Source: JBIOJM01 sp044450785 (GTDB taxonomy: Bacteria > Planctomycetota > Planctomycetia > Isosphaerales > Isosphaeraceae). From it: DNA of 24,839 nucleotides. The stretch lies in the NCBI GenBank assembly GCA_044450785.1, contig JBIOJM010000131.1, forward strand, positions 1 to 24,839. Reading direction: 5' to 3'. The position numbers and the translations under genes are program-made. The first letter of the stretch is position 1, and each line of letters starts with the position of its first letter. This document shows positions 23,095-24,839 of this stretch, piece after piece. The notes below the pieces were generated by a model. It was not told the DNA's origin. It saw only the letters and a program-made list of their open reading frames with translations, and ran no database searches.

Positions 23095-23184
23095 TTAAAC
23101 CCTTCTGATCGCCCCTCCCCTTCCGTGTCGCCCGTCCGTTCCGTGGTGATTCTCCACTGATCACCCACCGTTTTTGCCAGAAAG

Positions 23185-23215
23185 TTGCAACCAACTCCTC
23201 TCCCGGTCACATTAC
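23185..23215 (+). promoter_or_regulatory. Weak candidate promoter for the sigma-TolC gene
   Basis: TTGCAA at 23185-23190 is followed at 16-19 bases by TCACAT/CATTAC, a poor match to a -10 box, about 40 bases before the GTG start. It is listed as the best candidate in the gap, not as a confident promoter. A sigma-specific promoter of unknown consensus is equally possible. Confidence 0.2.
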
Positions 23216-23256
23216 TTGCATCGACTTGAAACGAATGCCGGCCGAGGACCAGAGCC

Positions 23257-24839
23257 GTGACGATCAGAAGGGACGGAGCCGTTCTACGGCACCTCAACAC
23301 GCTCTTCAACATCGGGGTCACCGGGGAGCTGACCGACGGCCAGTTATTGGAACGATTTTCGACCGGCCCAAGCGAAGTCGCAGAACTAGCCTTCGAGGCC
23401 TTGATCGATCGTCACGGCGCGATGGTCCTACGGGTCTGCCGCGCCCAACTCGCCGACCCTGACGACACCCATGACGCCTTCCAGGCCACGTTCCTGATCC
23501 TCGTCAAGAAGGCCCGCTCCCTTTGGGTTCGAGATTCCCTGGGTCCCTGGCTCCATCAAGTCGCCTTCCGCACAGCCTCGTGCGCCCGCTCAGCCGCGGC
23601 GCGTCGCCGCAAACACGAACGACGCGCAGCGGAGATGGCATCCACCCTCGACGCACACGAAAACCGGCTCGCCCCCGATTGGGAGAACATCCTCCACGAA
23701 GAGATCAACCGGCTGCCCGAGTGCTACCGTGTCCCGATCGTGCTTTGCGACCTCCAGGGTTGCACCTGTGAGGAAGTAGCCCGGCGCATGGGCCGTCCGG
23801 TCGGAAGCGTCAAAAGCTGGCGTTCTCGGGGACGTGAGCGGCTCCGCGACCGCTTGATCCGCCGCGGCCTGGCGCCCTCGGCCGCGCTGGGCACCGCCCT
23901 CGCCCAAGACATCGCCCGGGCCACGGTACCCGAGGAGACAATCCGGCTCGCAGTCCGCGCCCTTTCTGATGGAATGACGGCCGGGAAGGTCTCGGCGTCG
24001 GTGCATACGCTGATCAAAGGAGTACTCAAGACCATGCTACTCAGCAAATTACAGACGACGGCAACCGCGGTTTTCGCGTTGGTATTTCTCACCGCCGGCC
24101 TCGGAACCTTGGGCTGGGTCGTTGCCGACGACTCGCACAGGCCGGTCGACCAGGCCCAGCCCAAGCCCCCGCGTCCCGCCTTCGCCGACCAACCCCAGCG
24201 CACCTCTGGCCCATCCAAAGAACTGGGCGAGACCTGGCCGCTGACTCTCCGCGAAGCGATCCACATTGGTCTTGATAACGCCGACGGCATTCGTTTCATC
24301 TCGATCGGAACGCCGTCCAAGATCGCCCCGATCAAGACCGCCGTCGACCCTCAGCAGTTCAAGGCCGACACCATGGCCAGGGTCCGGTCAATTGAACAGC
24401 AGTACTGGTACCTGGCCCAGGCTCACGCTCAGATTGAGGGAAACAAAAAGTCCGTAGAGCTCGCCGAGGAATTCTTCAAGCGCGAGACGGCCGAACTGGC
24501 CGCTGGCCGCGGAACGTCGGCTGATGTCGCCGAAAGCAGCGCGCGACTCGAACAGTTCACGCTCGAACTCGCCACCCGAACCTCAGATGTGATCTCGACC
24601 GAGCGTCTGCTTCGCAAACTCCTCGGCCTGCCGTCCGCCGATGGTCGTAAAATCGTGCCCGCCACAGCCCCCGTCGAGGCCCAGCTCGAACCGGACTGGG
24701 ACATCTCCTTGGCGGCCATGCTCGAGAATCAGCCAGAAATCATCCAAGCGAAAGCCAGGGTGAAGCAGGCCGAAGCCCGAAAAGCCGGCACGGTCGCCAG
24801 CCGCTTGGCCCAATTAAAAAGCCAAAACGACTCCCTCCA
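23257..24839 (+). CDS. ECF sigma factor fused through a membrane helix to a TolC-like domain (3' end outside window)
   Basis: The frame is open from GTG 23257 to the last base, giving 527 residues without a stop. Residues 44-125 are sigma region 2 (FEALIDRHGAMVLRVCRAQL, DDTHDAFQATFLILVKKARS); 143-205 are region 4 (EEINRLPECYRVPIVLCDLQ, EEVARRMGRPVGSVKSWRSR). A conserved linker leads to one membrane helix at ~266-289 (ATAVFALVFLTAGLGTLGWV). A Pro-rich spacer follows, and from ~323 a TolC/outer-membrane-efflux-like helical domain (ETWPLTLREAIHIGLDNAD, long coiled helices 368-456, NQPEIIQAKARVKQAEARK). GTG is the only start after the in-frame TGA at 23227-23229, with GAGGA eight bases upstream. 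It is divergent from the DUF6677 cluster. The layout predicts a cytoplasmic sigma unit tethered to an exported domain, perhaps released on a signal; that is inference. Confidence 0.85.
   Translation, partial: MTIRRDGAVLRHLNTLFNIGVTGELTDGQLLERFSTGPSEVAELAFEALIDRHGAMVLRVCRAQLADPDDTHDAFQATFLILVKKARSLWVRDSLGPWLHQVAFRTASCARSAAARRRKHERRAAEMASTLDAHENRLAPDWENILHEEINRLPECYRVPIVLCDLQGCTCEEVARRMGRPVGSVKSWRSRGRERLRDRLIRRGLAPSAALGTALAQDIARATVPEETIRLAVRALSDGMTAGKVSASVHTLIKGVLKTMLLSKLQTTATAVFALVFLTAGLGTLGWVVADDSHRPVDQAQPKPPRPAFADQPQRTSGPSKELGETWPLTLREAIHIGLDNADGIRFISIGTPSKIAPIKTAVDPQQFKADTMARVRSIEQQYWYLAQAHAQIEGNKKSVELAEEFFKRETAELAAGRGTSADVAESSARLEQFTLELATRTSDVISTERLLRKLLGLPSADGRKIVPATAPVEAQLEPDWDISLAAMLENQPEIIQAKARVKQAEARKAGTVASRLAQLKSQNDSL

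Overview
The window looks like a chromosomal segment of a planctomycete, most likely of the Isosphaeraceae type. The basis is high GC, surface proteins with N-terminal HLEDRTLLS / LEERALLS motifs, a PVC-type dehydrogenase fused to HEAT repeats and a CxxCH haem domain, a DUF6677-like membrane protein, a WD40/TPR Ser/Thr kinase next to an ECF sigma factor, and an ECF sigma factor with a long membrane-tethered extension. The genus is inferred from recalled family features only; no search was run.

Layout. Bases 1-514 hold only gene debris: a possible 3' gene end and a possible broken toxin-antitoxin pair. From 515 to 22665 every convincing gene is on the minus strand. Read in transcription order (right to left) they are: (1) a three-gene membrane/redox cluster, DUF6677-like protein, a 63-residue two-helix protein and the PVC dehydrogenase-HEAT-cytochrome (22665-18841); (2) a 567-bp gap with an operator-like palindrome; (3) a signalling cluster of ECF sigma factor, 1480-residue Ser/Thr kinase with WD40 and TPR, and a chimera of sigma region 2 with ten TPRs (18273-10480); (4) a TIGR03118-like secreted protein (10063-8870); (5) an IS630-family insertion sequence with an internally deleted transposase (7771-8743); (6) a small secreted-type protein, a collapsed surface-protein pseudogene and a 2075-residue surface protein with RTX-like C-terminal repeats (7349-515). 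The only strong plus-strand gene starts at 23257 and runs off the right edge. It encodes an ECF sigma factor joined through one membrane helix to a TolC-like helical domain.

How the parts may relate. A 194-bp module, present twice at 86% identity without gaps (7343-7536, 10290-10483), ends in a ribosome binding site and ATG. One copy precedes the small secreted protein, the pseudogene and the 2075-residue protein; the other lies upstream of the TIGR03118-like gene. A shorter core (TTGTCCACA next to a GC-rich CCGCGCGGCG-type block) recurs 40 bp before the sigma-kinase cluster. A shared regulatory leader linking signalling genes to surface-protein genes is an inference, but the repetition is directly visible.

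The divergent gap 22666-23256 contains a 216-bp MITE-like element with 14-bp terminal inverted repeats and a 10-bp target duplication. It sits between two related inverted hairpins that resemble a REPIN pair. No tRNA, rRNA or CRISPR array was seen.
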